In this document: in pieces, positions 1 to 10,692 of the stretch | How the letters are laid out: every line of letters begins with the position of its first letter | Position numbering within the stretch: the stretch's first letter is position 1 | NCBI GenBank assembly: GCA_028554755.1 | Contig: JAPTOF010000015.1 | Location: 2,480,001-2,544,000 of the forward strand | Direction of reading: 5' to 3' | Source of the DNA: Cordia subcordata | Taxonomy: Eukaryota > Streptophyta > Magnoliopsida > Boraginales > Cordiaceae | DNA: 64,000 nucleotides | The notes under the pieces: generated by a model | What the model saw: the letters and a program-made list of their open reading frames with translations, nothing else | Databases searched by the model: none | What the model was told of the DNA's origin: nothing | Position numbers and translations under genes: made by a program

Positions 1-409
1 GAGGTGGTCAGAAGCTAGGGCCGGTCAACTAGCCAAGGGAAGAGGTGCAATCGACCACTTCCAGAAAAGTTCCAAACTTACTTTGTTTTTGCTTGATTTT
101 GCTTGATTGCTCCGTTCTTCGTTCAAATACCTCCAAATGCCCTTTTCTTCATGTATTCTCCTCTACACATCCTTAACTTTGTTCTATCATCAAATCATCA
201 TCATTTTGAGCTCCAATCATTGACCCAAATCTCACTTAAAAGCACATGAAATGAGCACTTAGTACAGTATTAACTCAACTATTAACATTTAGAGCCTAGT
301 ATACATAAGTATGATATATATACCACACTAAAGCTACCTTATAAGCACAAAACACCTCAAATAACATAGAATAATGCAAGAACAAACACACACAATTCAA
401 GACATGTCA
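1..409 (-). mobile_element. Athila-type LTR, U3 end, cut by the window edge
   Basis: The stretch resembles the U3 half of the LTR at 60645-62648. Both share the CTCCGTTCTTCG stretch, the run of short ORF-free AT-rich DNA and a terminal block rich in CACACAAA. On the minus strand the LTR begins TGACATGT at 409. A GGTCAACTAGCC-type module near base 20 is the same kind of motif seen upstream of TATA in other LTRs here. The bases just beyond 409 are pyrimidine-rich and could be a polypurine tract on the minus strand, but no internal Athila sequence follows, so this may simply be flanking DNA. Confidence 0.6.
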
Positions 410-580
410 CCTCATTCTCTCATTCATTCTCAGATGGGTTAAGGCTACTAAACATGAAACGATAAGAAGAAAACAAATGATGAAAAGGGAGGCTTGAGAA
501 GATAAGGGAATACTATTGAATTGAAAAGACTCAAAAATAAAGAAGTGAGTACACATCCTCGAGAGAACAGGATTGATATG

Positions 581-803
581 TGCATACCTGAAGAGAGGGA
601 GTAAGGATTTGAAACAATTTTAGCAATGCGACCTCTCGAGGGAAAGCTTGAGTGTTGGAAAAGCAATGATACCAGTGAGGTTACAGAGGTGATGGAGAGT
701 GTTTCGAAAGATAAAAGATAAAGCTTAAGAAATTAGAGAAAAATATGATAGTAAAATGTAGAAGTGAAGAAAAGAAAAATATGAGAAGTGCCTACTATTT
801 ATA
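581..803 (-). promoter_or_regulatory. TATA box with untranslated leader and splice donor
   Basis: On the minus strand a perfect TATAAATAG lies at 803-795. It is followed by a pyrimidine-rich leader of about 180 bases without ATG and then a consensus donor CAG|GTATGC at 588/587. This looks like a promoter plus a first non-coding exon. No protein exon was found further downstream before the LTR at 409. It could belong to an unrecognised LTR or to a dead gene. The reading is from sequence pattern alone. Confidence 0.35.
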
Positions 804-907
804 CCACTTACCAAAGGGATTTAAGACTCAAAAACCTAGATAAATGTGATGGTTAGGCAAAGAGTCACGACTGAAATGGTGTCTCAATCACATAATCTCA
901 AGAAAGG

Positions 908-1390
908 CATGTGTTTTGTGACATCCCGACAAGGCATGTCCCTAAATAAGGGTTAATGATAAGTGATCTAGTAGCATAGATAGGCAATCAGGAATACATC
1001 AATGAAGAATAAGCTATTATGGAGAGAAGATGCCTTGAGAGGGGCCTGGTCGATTGCCCTGACGAGAGACCTGATAGGATCCTCGTCATGTCTAATAATT
1101 GCTCAGCAACCTTAGCAGATAGAACACATGTCCCCAGCCATAATCTATAAATAAGACTTCCATATACCCAAATAAGTTAACTCTACTATTCTCACAATAT
1201 TATATATATATATATATATATATTCTTTGCCAAATAAGGAAATTTGATTTAGGCATCAGAGGTTCTTTGGCCAGTGTTACACTGGTGCCTAGCTTTGTTG
1301 TTTTATAGGAAGAAGTCTACCAAAGAAGACCATCGTTAAAGTATCTGGTTCTTGCAAGGTCAGAGCATTAAGAGGGACAGTTAGAATTAA
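908..1390 (+). mobile_element. Possible Tat-type LTR fragment
   Basis: On the plus strand a TATAAATAAG occurs at 1146-1155. About 95 bases later comes a stretch reading GGCATCAGAGG, then the inverted repeat CCAGTG-TTA-CACTGG. This TATA, 'GGCATC' and stem order resembles the R/U5 part of Tat-lineage LTRs. Ends and target duplication were not found, so the limits are approximate. Confidence 0.3.
1197..1223. repeat. (TA)n microsatellite
   Basis: Uninterrupted alternating TA between the TATA-like motif and the stem of the possible Tat LTR. Confidence 0.9.
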
Positions 1391-2229
1391 AGCTCAATTT
1401 TAGATTTTTCAACACTGCCTAGAATTATCTAAATTATTTATTACTTATCCAAATGGTTTAATTAATTGAATAGTCATGATAAGATTTGACCAATATTATC
1501 AAGATAATCATGTGCAAGCTAAAGCTTAGTTGGATGATGAGCTTTGATTACGTGTTAGAATTTTCTAAGATAATCCACGACTATTAGAAAGATGGTTGTA
1601 GCTTGCTTATCCTCTCATCTATAAATATGTATGTTGTTATTGTAAAGCTTAGCCATTCAAGCCATGTATTAGAAAGCCATCATTTCATCAATGCTAAAGG
1701 CCTTTTCTCCCTAAGATTTGTCTTTTTCATTTCACAAATTTTCTTCAAAGACTATCATGCAAATATAGTAAATATTACTATTTTCCTATATCCCAAAATT
1801 ACTAACTAAATACCGAGCTCAATAATTTCAAATACTAACAATAATGTAGGCACTTTTATAGCTTCCTTCGAAGACTCCCAGCCTTTCAGTGTACTAGTTC
1901 GATTTAGACAACTTTCTTCTTTTGTTTTTCTTTTTTGTTTATGTTGAGGCTAAAGGTCAACTATTCATCTTACCAATTATTTCTCCTCTTTTATTCTTCT
2001 TCATTAATATATAGCTCTAGCAATGGCGCTAAAAATTAATGGATTCAGACAACTTGTAAGGTCAAATCTTCTTATTCTTCACTTTAAAGTGATACATATG
2101 TCTCGCACTGTAGTGTTTTTCATTTTTATAACTTATAACTTGTCAGATCAAATCTTCTTATTCTTTGCTCTAAGTAATACATACGTCTCGCACTTTTGTG
2201 TTTTTTCATTTTTAAAACTTATCGAAGAC
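1391..2229. other. AT-rich stretch with no recognised gene
   Basis: Only short, compositionally unremarkable open frames are present. There are two near-copies of a phrase containing 'GTCAAATCTTCTTATTCTT' around 2058 and 2145, suggesting a small local duplication. Nothing else was recognised. Confidence 0.5.
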
Positions 2230-2244
2230 ATGATTATGCTATTT

Positions 2245-2362
2245 TTCTTTTTTTTATTAACCCTCAACCCCTATCCAACCCCTCGTCCCTATAGAATTTG
2301 AACTCAAAACCTCACTCTTGATGAAAGTAGCCTCAACCACTAGAGCTACTCCCTCATTCCAT
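2245..2362 (-). mobile_element. tRNA-derived SINE
   Basis: On the minus strand the body begins GGAATGAGGGAGTAGCTC. It carries a box A-like GTAGCTCTAGTGG and, about 40 bases on, a box B-like GTTCAAATTC, and it ends in an A-rich tail. These are the two internal RNA polymerase III promoter boxes expected of a tRNA-derived SINE. The body is flanked by a perfect 15-bp direct repeat, ATGATTATGCTATTT, at 2230-2244 and 2363-2377, the hallmark of target-primed insertion. At 118 bp it is typical of short plant SINEs. SINEs make no protein and depend on LINE enzymes. Confidence 0.85.
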
Positions 2363-3202
2363 ATGATTATGCTATTTGTGTACGATTCTTATGAACAAAC
2401 ATGTAATTAGAGGTGGCAAACAGGTACTCGTGGGTCGATTTGACTCGTTTAGTATAGGTTATGCGGTTTCGTGAGTCGAGTTGAGTTGAGCCAAATTTAT
2501 GCGGCTAGTTACATCCCTAATCCGTACTCGTTCCCTCACAAGCTTGTAGGTTCACTAGTCTACCTGTTTTATTTTTTGATTAAAATTAAATTAAATTAAA
2601 AAACTAACCAATAAACACCTGCGGCCTACAAATAAAAATTGGTCAGATTAACACCAAAGAACATTCAAGCATGAATTAACAAAACCATAACTTCTTAAAA
2701 TACAACCAAGCAATTCGAAGAGTAGACTTATGGTTAACATACAAGTTATTATTCTTTGCCTAGTCAGAGCATATTCAAAAGCCAAATTTGCACACAAAAA
2801 CTTGTTCTTTTCTCCACTTTTCATGTCCTTGAATTTATAGAAAAGATTTAAATTTATAGAAAAGATAACAACAATTAACTAGATGGTAATTACAATATCT
2901 TGACAAAAAATTAATTTGAGATATGCTCAATAGTCATTGTTAATGAGCTCCATAGAAGATGAGTCCACGATAGATTTCTTCTTCTTCTTCAACTAGTGGT
3001 GATAGTGGTGGTGTTGTCATTGATGTTGATGAATGATGATGGTCATTAGTCGATGGCTGCTAGAGGCTTGCTTGTTGCTGTGCATAGAGACAGTGGAGAT
3101 GGAGTTCAAAAATTAGAAGGCTAAAAGTTAGGTTCAGTAGGGTTTTCATGTTTTATGTTTTCAATTTTAACTTTATATATTAAAAAAAAAAAGAACCCAT
3201 GG

Positions 3203-4308
3203 TGTTAGCATTATATGGTTTGTAATTAATGTTTTGATGATGCAAATAAAAGATTGGCTATGATTCATAATAATTTTGCCTTGAGTAAATTATATGACTA
3301 TGGATGAATAAGCTTTTGGTTAAATGGCAGTCAATTAAATGTATGGAGTTTCTCATGGATTGAATACTTCATAAATGAATTATTCCCTTTGATGAGCTAT
3401 GTCTTGCAAAGTTTGATTACATGGAAGCTTGAGAAAAGCTCGTGATTTTAAATATTGAAATCCATGCATGGAAATTCATAACAAAAGGAGATATAAGGAT
3501 AGAAACAAGAAGACATAAGGGGTACAAGCTCGTTTCTTATGCTCTTACTCTTATTGTGTATAACCTTGATACTCTCTAAGGCTCATGATCTTTCAAATCT
3601 CCTTGATCATACTCTCAAAACAGCTTTTTGATTTCCTAAACATGCTTTCTTGGAATCTTAAAATTACTTACTAAATCTTATATGAAAAATATTTGATTGC
3701 ACACCTAATCTTGGAAAGTTTTTCAAAAATAAATCTTTGACTTTTAAGGTTGTCTCCTCATCATCAAATACTCTTGAATTTCAAAATGGTGACACACTTA
3801 CCATTCTTGTTTTGAATCACTATTATTACTCTTTTAATTTAATAAAATATAGGAGTGTTCAAAAGGGATTTGAAATGCTTTAGCAAAAGGCCAAAAAATC
3901 AGTGTTTTCTGATATAGGTTGGACTCCTCAGTCGGGGTACCGACTTAGAGCAAGTGCAACCGTTCTTGAACTAGTGCTTTCTGGACCCTGTTGGACTTCT
4001 AGGCTAGGTGGCCGACTAATGCAAAGGGTACATAGAATATCAAAGGTATAGGCTGGACGCACCTACCAAACGATCAACCTTGGTCTGCAGTGTTTTAAAT
4101 TTTGACTATTAGAACCTATTTTTGGCAAGTTTTTCATTAAACTCTCTCCCCACATAATTTTCTCTTTATCATGGATCTTCGAAAACTCTTTCTAACAGTA
4201 TACATACATCATTCTAATGTTTGTCAACGCATACTTGAGCATTACAAACATTCTTGAGCTTCAGATTCTTTGTTTCATTGAGTTATACGAGAGTTGTACT
4301 TTTCATAT
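3203..4308 (+). mobile_element. SIRE-like copia LTR (X), 5' part
   Basis: The stretch starts TGTTAGCATTATATGG and soon reads TTTTGATGATGCAAATAA. This matches the start of the minus-strand LTR ending at 25127. It holds a GGTACC module around 3938. The left part ends where the copia element at 4309 begins, and the matching 3' part resumes at 25128. No internal domain accompanies it, so it is a solo LTR or the remnant of an older element that served as target for the copia element. Confidence 0.6.
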
Positions 4309-5260
4309 TATAAGGGGCAAATAATCTTAAGAATAGGGGTCAAATAAGATTATATCCAATTTTCACAATCAAAATACCCAATAAAAACATGTAAGTTCAC
4401 CTAGACAATTAATCAAACACTTAAGGCACACAAATCATATAAAAGTAAGAAGATGAGAAAGAGAGTAGAGCAGACCAAATTTTAGGTGGTTTAACAAGTT
4501 TACATCCACCGTCTAGGGATGCTTCCCTTAGGACTTCAACACTTCATTAGTGTGTGCACCTTCAAAAGTTGGTGGGCACAAACCAACTTCCTTTTACATA
4601 TCTTTGAAGATACCCTTCAAAGAATCCAAGAGTTCTCCTCTTTAGGGGTTTCCCACACTTACTCAAGCTTATATGTATTCTCTCAAACAAACCTAACTTC
4701 TAGAGTGTGTGTACAACAATAAATGGTAGAAAAGATTGTTTGTGTAAGCTCAAACTTCTTACAAGTAGGTATAGCCATAAAAGGCTCTTGAATGCTAAAG
4801 GATATCACAAATATAGCTCAAACTCTCAAGTGATTCTAAGCAATAAATGGTTTCAAAAAGAGTTTAGAAAATCTTAGAGATGATGTTTGAATGCTAGGAG
4901 ATATTGTATTTAAAGCATATTCGAGTTGTTGGGGCAATAATTGTGGAAAATAGAGTAAAATGGAACATCCAAAGGTCTTCTAACAGCTACAGCATTTAAT
5001 GCTGCAAGAGAGTTGGTCACTTTAGTCGGTCGATTGGTTGAAGGCCCTGGCTTCTTATAACACTCTCTAACCAAGACAAATGCCTAGGATGGTCAACCAG
5101 CTAGGGGTCTAGTGGTATCCCTAAGCATTCTGTTGAGCCCAATCGACCTCCACGACCAGCCAGGGGCCTAGCTTCAATAGATTGCTCAAGAAAAGCCACC
5201 AAGCATGTTTAAAAAGTCCCAACTTTGATCAAAAACATTTTTCAAGTATAGAACACATCA
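4309..5260 (-). mobile_element. Copia 3' LTR, shortened
   Basis: It aligns over its full length with 23638-24587. The shared part covers the GGTCGA-type modules, an AT-rich TATA region and the R/U5 stretch with the phrase CCTTAGGACTTCAACACT. It lacks the roughly 540 bases of U3 that the 5' LTR has at 24588-25127. The outer end reads TATAAGGGGC where the partner has TGTCAGGGGT. Confidence 0.75.
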
Positions 5261-5275
5261 ATATCCCCTTTTTCA
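5261..5275 (-). promoter_or_regulatory. Copia polypurine tract
   Basis: On the minus strand AAAAAGGGGATAT directly precedes the LTR. This is the usual site where plus-strand DNA synthesis is primed. A second purine run, TAAGGGGGGATC, lies about 60 bases away (around 5330). Confidence 0.6.
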
Positions 5276-5689
5276 TGATGACAAGTTAATCCAATTTGAA
5301 CATAGTCCCAAAGACAAAGTGATCCCCCCTTAATTTGGCAATTTATGTATTGAAGCTCAAAACATCAAAGCACAAATTCATCACATATAAGCATGTATAT
5401 ATTCAAGTCATTCACAACATTCATGCACATACTATCTCTTCCTTTGGCATTATTAAAACAAGTAAAAGCATAGAAGAATGAGTGACAGAACAAAGGTACC
5501 ATTACCAATGCAAAGCGTCAACTACCAAAATAAATTAATAAGCCAAAGAACTAGCAACGAAACAAAGCAGAGTAAAGAGTAAATGAAGTCTCAAAAACCA
5601 ACAAAATAAACTGAATGCTAAAATGTGTGAGAATCATGAAGGAATTTTTTTGTGAAAAGATTCATGGTGCTCCAACTCTCAAAGGTTCT

Positions 5690-6900
5690 CGCCATGGTCC
5701 GTGAAGCACTTTGCAAAGTTAGACTTTAGCTCTTCATAGGAGTTTTTAAGCTTTCTTAAGCAGAGGTTCATTTGGCCAAGGGTAGTGTATGTCTCTGCCC
5801 AATTTCTATTCATTTCATTCCAATTGGCATTCATCTGGCCCATACTTGTATTGAGTGCCTACATTTGAGTCAATAGCTAGGCTATGATAAAAGGATCATC
5901 GTGTTGCACTCTAGAGCTAGAACTTGCTCCAAGCCTCATCTCCTCACACCTTTGTTCATCAATTTTAGCTTGTTTCCTTGAGGCATGCATAGCTTTCCTT
6001 AGATCAATTTCTTCTGTAGTTAGCCTTGTTTTTTCCTTATCTAAACTCACATCCATAAGCTATCTAATAGCTGGCTCATGGATATTAATGTCTCATCCTC
6101 TAGCTTGTTCTTATTGTGCTTCCTCATCTAATGCATCTTGAACCTCATCCACATATTAAGCTTTTGGTCCACCCACCAGGTCACTAAAAGTGGTGCCTTG
6201 CCTTGATATCTTCTTCATTGCCTCTCGAATGTTGTACAACAAATTGTTATAAGTAGCCCTATTGATAAGGTTCCTATTGTACCAATAAATGCCAATAGAA
6301 TTCATGTAGGAAATGTTGAAATTCCAAGCAAATAACTTGATCTTCTCTTTTGGCTTAATCTTAAAATAATTAAAAATATGGGTCAAAGCCATTCCATAAC
6401 CCAGAGTAATGGTCTTTCCTCCATTTCTACCACTAGTGTGTAGCATATGATGTAACATAAGAAACGGTAAAGCAATTTTTTTCTTTTCATGAAGCATATA
6501 GAGCACATAAGCATCTATTAACGGTATTTTTCCATCATTAATTATCCTAGGCAACAAGGGCTCACTAATCACCTGTAATGTAATTTTCTTATTGACATCA
6601 ACCTCTTTAAGATAGGGAAGAATTAGACCGAGAGTTTTAAGACCAAATCCTTACCGCATAAAATTAATGATAGTAGAGGCGAGTTCCTTAGCTCCATCTA
6701 ACCATCCTTTTTTATTATAGGGTCCCTCTTCTTCAACTAGTATGTTAAAAATCTCATTCAAAACATCTTCTGTCAAAACAAAAGACTTTTTGTGAACAAT
6801 TGATTTCAATTCAAGTCTAGAACTTCTATGCTCAATTTCAAGGTTTTCATAGAATTCACAAACTATACCGACATATGCACCATAATTCATATGCAAAAAA
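5690..6900 (-). pseudogene. Accessory protein after copia pol, plant transposon-protein type
   Basis: A nearly open frame of about 400 codons lies between RNase H and the 3' LTR, on the element's coding strand. Its N-terminal half holds two phrases typical of the family annotated 'putative plant transposon protein': VGIVCEFYENLEIEHRS with VLTEDVLNEIFNI, then LLPRIINDGKIPLIDAYVLY followed by ITLGYGMALTHIFNYF. The C-terminal third is charged and probably coiled (KEKTRLTTEEIDLRKAMHAS). At least five in-frame stops break it, among them one after INFMR near 6653. Such frames occur in some SIRE-type and other plant elements; their function is unknown. It has no visible signal peptide or membrane segment, so calling it envelope-like is not supported. 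Confidence 0.6.
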
Positions 6901-7140
6901 TCATACCAATTTTTTTTTATGGGTTTAGGGTTTTGGTAAAAAGAAATTGGGGAAAAGAGGAAAAAATGAGGTAAAAAAACCCTTAAATTTAACTCATCCG
7001 TTCATTCAGTCGGTCAGTTGGCTAGGTGAACAGGCTAGGTCAGAATGTAATTGTAAAAGCTAGATGCCCTTCTATGCATGTTGGTAATGCAATTTTCAAC
7101 ATTTCAAAGTCACATATTTGCACATAAAGACATTTTAGCC

Positions 7141-8640
7141 TCAATATTGCATGTCAATCTCTCTCTTAATCTTACAAGATTGATCCTCATACAAATGTTT
7201 AGTAAAAATATTGGCAACTTGATGTAATGTGTCAACAAATTCAAGTATAATGTCACCTTTTTGCATATGATCTCTTATAAAATGATGTCTAATCTCTATA
7301 TGTTTGGTTCTAGAATGTTCAACCAGATTCTTTGTGAGATTTATAGCACTAGTGTTATCGCAATAGATAGGTATGTGATCATAATGCAAACCATAATCAA
7401 GCATGTTTTGTTTTTTAGCCAATACAACTTCCAGCGGCAATATATTCAGCCTTGATAGTGGATATAGCTACACTATTTTGCTTCCTACTAGACCAAGATA
7501 CTAAAGAATGACCAAGAAATTGACAAGTGCTGCTAGTACTCTTATGATCTACCTTACAACCAGCAAAATCGGCATCTAAAAAACCATATAAGTCAAATGA
7601 AGTTCCTTTTGCATATGAAAGTCCTCGGTTACTAGTTCCCTTAAGATATCTAATGATTCATTTTACAGCAACTAGATGCATTTCCTTAGGATTAGATTGA
7701 AATCTAGCAAATAAACAGATAATAAACATAATATTTGGCCTTAAGGTCGTCAAATAGAGTAAGCTACCAATCATACTTTTATATTTCTTCTCATCTACTG
7801 GCTTACATTTTTCAACCTTGTCTAGCTTGGTTAAGGGACTCATGGGGGTTTCAATCTCTTTATCATCCTCAAGCCCAAACTTTTTGATTATCTCCTTTGT
7901 ATTCTTGGCTTGATTTATGAAGATGCCCTCCTTAGTTTGCTTAATTTAAAGTCCAAGGAAGAAGGTTAACTCACCCATTATGCTTATCTCAAACTCCCTA
8001 TGCATACACTTAGAGAAACTTTCACATAAAGCAACATTAGTGGCACCAAAAATGATATTATCCACATAGGTTTGAACAAGCAAAATATATCTTCCTTCTC
8101 TTTTTATAAACAAAGTGAAGTCAAGTTTTCCTCTTTCAAAACCATTTTCAACAAGAAAACCACTAAGTCTTTCATACCAAGCCCTAGGGCTTGTTTTTAA
8201 CCATATAAAGCCTTTTCAAGTTTAAAAACATGGTTTGGAAAACATGAATCTTCAAAATTGGGAGGTTACTTGACATGTACCTCTTCTTCAATAAAACCAT
8301 TTAAGAATGCACTCTTAACATCCATTTGATACAGTTTTAAATCCATATAACATGCAAATGTAAGCAACATACAAGTGGATTCTAATCTAACTACGGGGGC
8401 ATAAGTCTCATCATAATCTATTCCTTCTTCTCGATTATACCCTTGATTTACAAGTCTAGCCTTATTCCTAGTTACTACACCAGGTTCATCTAATTTGTTC
8501 CTAAACACCCATTTAATGCTAATTACCAGGTGGTCTCTTGGTCTTTCTACTAACTTCCAAACCATGTTTCCATTAAAATGATTTAACTCTTCTTGCATGG
8601 TAATTATCCAATTTTCATCAAGGCCTCTTTTACGTTCTCA
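7141..8640 (-). pseudogene. pol: Copia reverse transcriptase and RNase H
   Basis: Reverse transcriptase starts with the phrase WKLVERPRDHLVISIKWVF and contains DVKSAFLNGFIEEEVHV, both diagnostic of Ty1/copia. The active-site box, normally YVDD, reads YVDN at 8068-8057, an Asp-to-Asn change. Near 7830 the SPLTKLDKVEKCKPVDEKKY and SLLYLTTLRPNI phrases mark the connection region. RNase H ends with YCDNTSAINLTKN and RTKHIEIRHHFIRDHMQKG, the normal C-terminus. Several frameshifts and stops separate the blocks, so no functional enzyme can be made. It would have copied element RNA into DNA inside virus-like particles. Confidence 0.85.
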
Positions 8641-9029
8641 GGTTCAACTTGTTAAATAAATGCATATGCTCATAAAATGTACTGATATTACACCTAGTTC
8701 TTACTCCCTTAGATGGATCGCCATTGATTTGGTCTTGGGGGTGATCTCTCACGAACCTCCAACTTCTTGGCAGGTCAATATGAGCTTCTTCATTTTTCAA
8801 GGTAGTGTTTTCATTTGAACATTGTCCCTCTTCTACCTTTACTTAAGATTCTCCTTTTTGGGGTGCAACTTCTTGATCTTTTGGAGTCTCCTTGGCTTTA
8901 ACAGGTTGATCTTCAAGTGTTCTCTTCTCCAAGAGGTGACCTATATCAACAATATCCTTTCTCGGCACAAATGGATTAGTTTCATCGAAATTTACATGCA
9001 TTGACTCTTACCACAAGAGTTCTTTTGTT

Positions 9030-10190
9030 ATACATACGTTATGCCGTACTCTTAGTGGAATAACCAAAAAAAGTACCCTCATCTGATTTAGCATAAAACT
9101 TTCGCAAATGATCTTGTTAATTCAAAATGAAGCATTTACAACCAAACACTTTGAAATATGAAATCCTAGGTGTTTTGTCATGCCAAAGCTCATATTAGGT
9201 TTTTTTTTTTTTTGCAAAATGGGTCTAATAAGGACTCTATTTTGCACATAGCATACGGTGTTAACAACTTCACTCCAAAAATATGTAGGCAAGTTGTGTC
9301 CTTTAAACATAGTTTTTGCCATTTCTTCTAAAGGATAATTTTTTCTCTCTACTACCCCATTTTGTTAAGGTGTCTGAGGGGCTACAAAGTCATGGTCAAT
9401 GACATGCTCATCACAAAAATGCATTAAATGATGTCCACATATTCCATGCCATCATCGTTGCAAATGCAAGTTATAAAATAGTCTTTTTCATTTTGCACTT
9501 TTCTGCACAACCTTGCAAATTCATTTACGGCATTATTTTTGTGTGCAAGAAACATGACCATGTAAACCTAGTATAGTCATCTACAACAACAAAGTTATAT
9601 CTAGATCCACCTAGGCTAGTCACATCAATTGGTGCAAACAAATCCATATGCAACAATTGTAATAGTTTAGAAGTAGTAACTATGTTGATAGGTTTGAAAG
9701 AAGTTTTATGTTGCTTTCCAAGTTGACATGCATCAAATACATTGTCTTTTTCAAATTTAATCTTAGGTAAGTCTCTAACTAGCTCATGTTTAGTCAAGTT
9801 CTCTAATAAAGTCATGCTAGCATGCCCAAGTCTTTCTATGCCACAACCAAGAATTTTCATGCACAACGAATAGACACATAACATTTTAATTCTCAAGTTG
9901 GTCAATCTCAACGGTATAAACATTGTCATTTTTACTAGCAACAAATAACACATTATCACCTTCACAATCATGGACAATGCAACTAGAAGATTTAAAGACA
10001 ACTTTATGACCTTTATCACATAATTGGCTAATGCTAAGCAAGTTAAACTTAAGACCTTCAACAAGAAGCATGTTATGAATAGCCAAAGACTCTTTATTAC
10101 CAATGCTCCTTTTACCGACTAGTCTCCCCTTGCCATTGTCCCCAAAGGTCACATCTCTACCCTTGAGCCTCTTAAGCTCTTAGAACTATT
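9030..10190 (-). pseudogene. pol: Copia GAG-pre-integrase and integrase
   Basis: The upstream end carries VTFGDNGKGRLVGK and LLSISQLCDKGHKVVF, the conserved copia stretch between protease and integrase. The zinc-binding part reads RLGHASMTLLENLTKHELV, then FDACQLGKQHKTSF, where the first Cys of the CxxC pair is replaced by Phe. The catalytic core begins MDLFAPIDVTSLGGSRYNFV, with VVDDYTRFTW. The core end near 9240-9320 reads MAKTMFKGHNLPTYFWSEVV. Frame changes occur near 9525 and 9330. The protease is missing: homology stops at about 10190, where the LTR-like insertion begins. Confidence 0.8.
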
Positions 10191-10199
10191 GGACTGAGC

Positions 10200-10692
10200 T
10201 ACTAATACTATGGCTGGTTGATTACCCAATTTAAAAAAAAAATTGAATCAACAATAGTAGCAGAATAAAGCAACTAAACATCTATTACACACATGTGCAC
10301 AATCACATAAACAACATATATAAAGAAAATGAGATGTTACGTGTCACCCTTGATGTGTAATATCGTTGATGAAGCGTCTTTACACAATTACCCGCCTTGT
10401 ACTAGCCCCCTAATGGTCTTCTCCACTATAATCAATCACCAATAGCTAGGATGTAGTGTGCTATGTAGTGGGCAAGTACTAATTAGGGATAAATTGAGGT
10501 TTAGGCTAGGTAGTGTGTGTTTTCGGTGTAACTGTGTAAAAAATTATGCACACACACCAAAGAAAAAATGAACTTCTTATGTTATGTATTCTCACTTGGG
10601 TCTTGCCAATTGCCACTATATATAGTACATGGCAACTCTAGTAAAGATAAGGTTTTAGGAAGATTATTGTTTCCAATAATACCCCTCCTTAT
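10200..10692 (-). mobile_element. LTR-like insertion between copia gag and pol, left part
   Basis: These bases and 21967-22195 match neither copia coding sequence nor Athila. On the minus strand they contain ACTATATATAGTGG, a TATA box, around 10613-10626, and no open frame. With 21967-22195 they make about 720 bp, the size of a small solo LTR. Its ends and target duplication could not be fixed. Confidence 0.35.

Noticed and set aside
1603..1809. Small forward frame of 68 codons, and similar ones at 2023-2301, 22200-22430 and 25691-25984
   Set aside because: AT-rich, without recognisable motifs or conserved counterparts; the length is expected by chance, and 22200-22430 is the reverse of copia gag.
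5690..6900. Envelope gene of a retrovirus-like copia element
   Set aside because: No signal peptide, membrane segment or cleavage site was seen; the similarity is to plant transposon-associated proteins.
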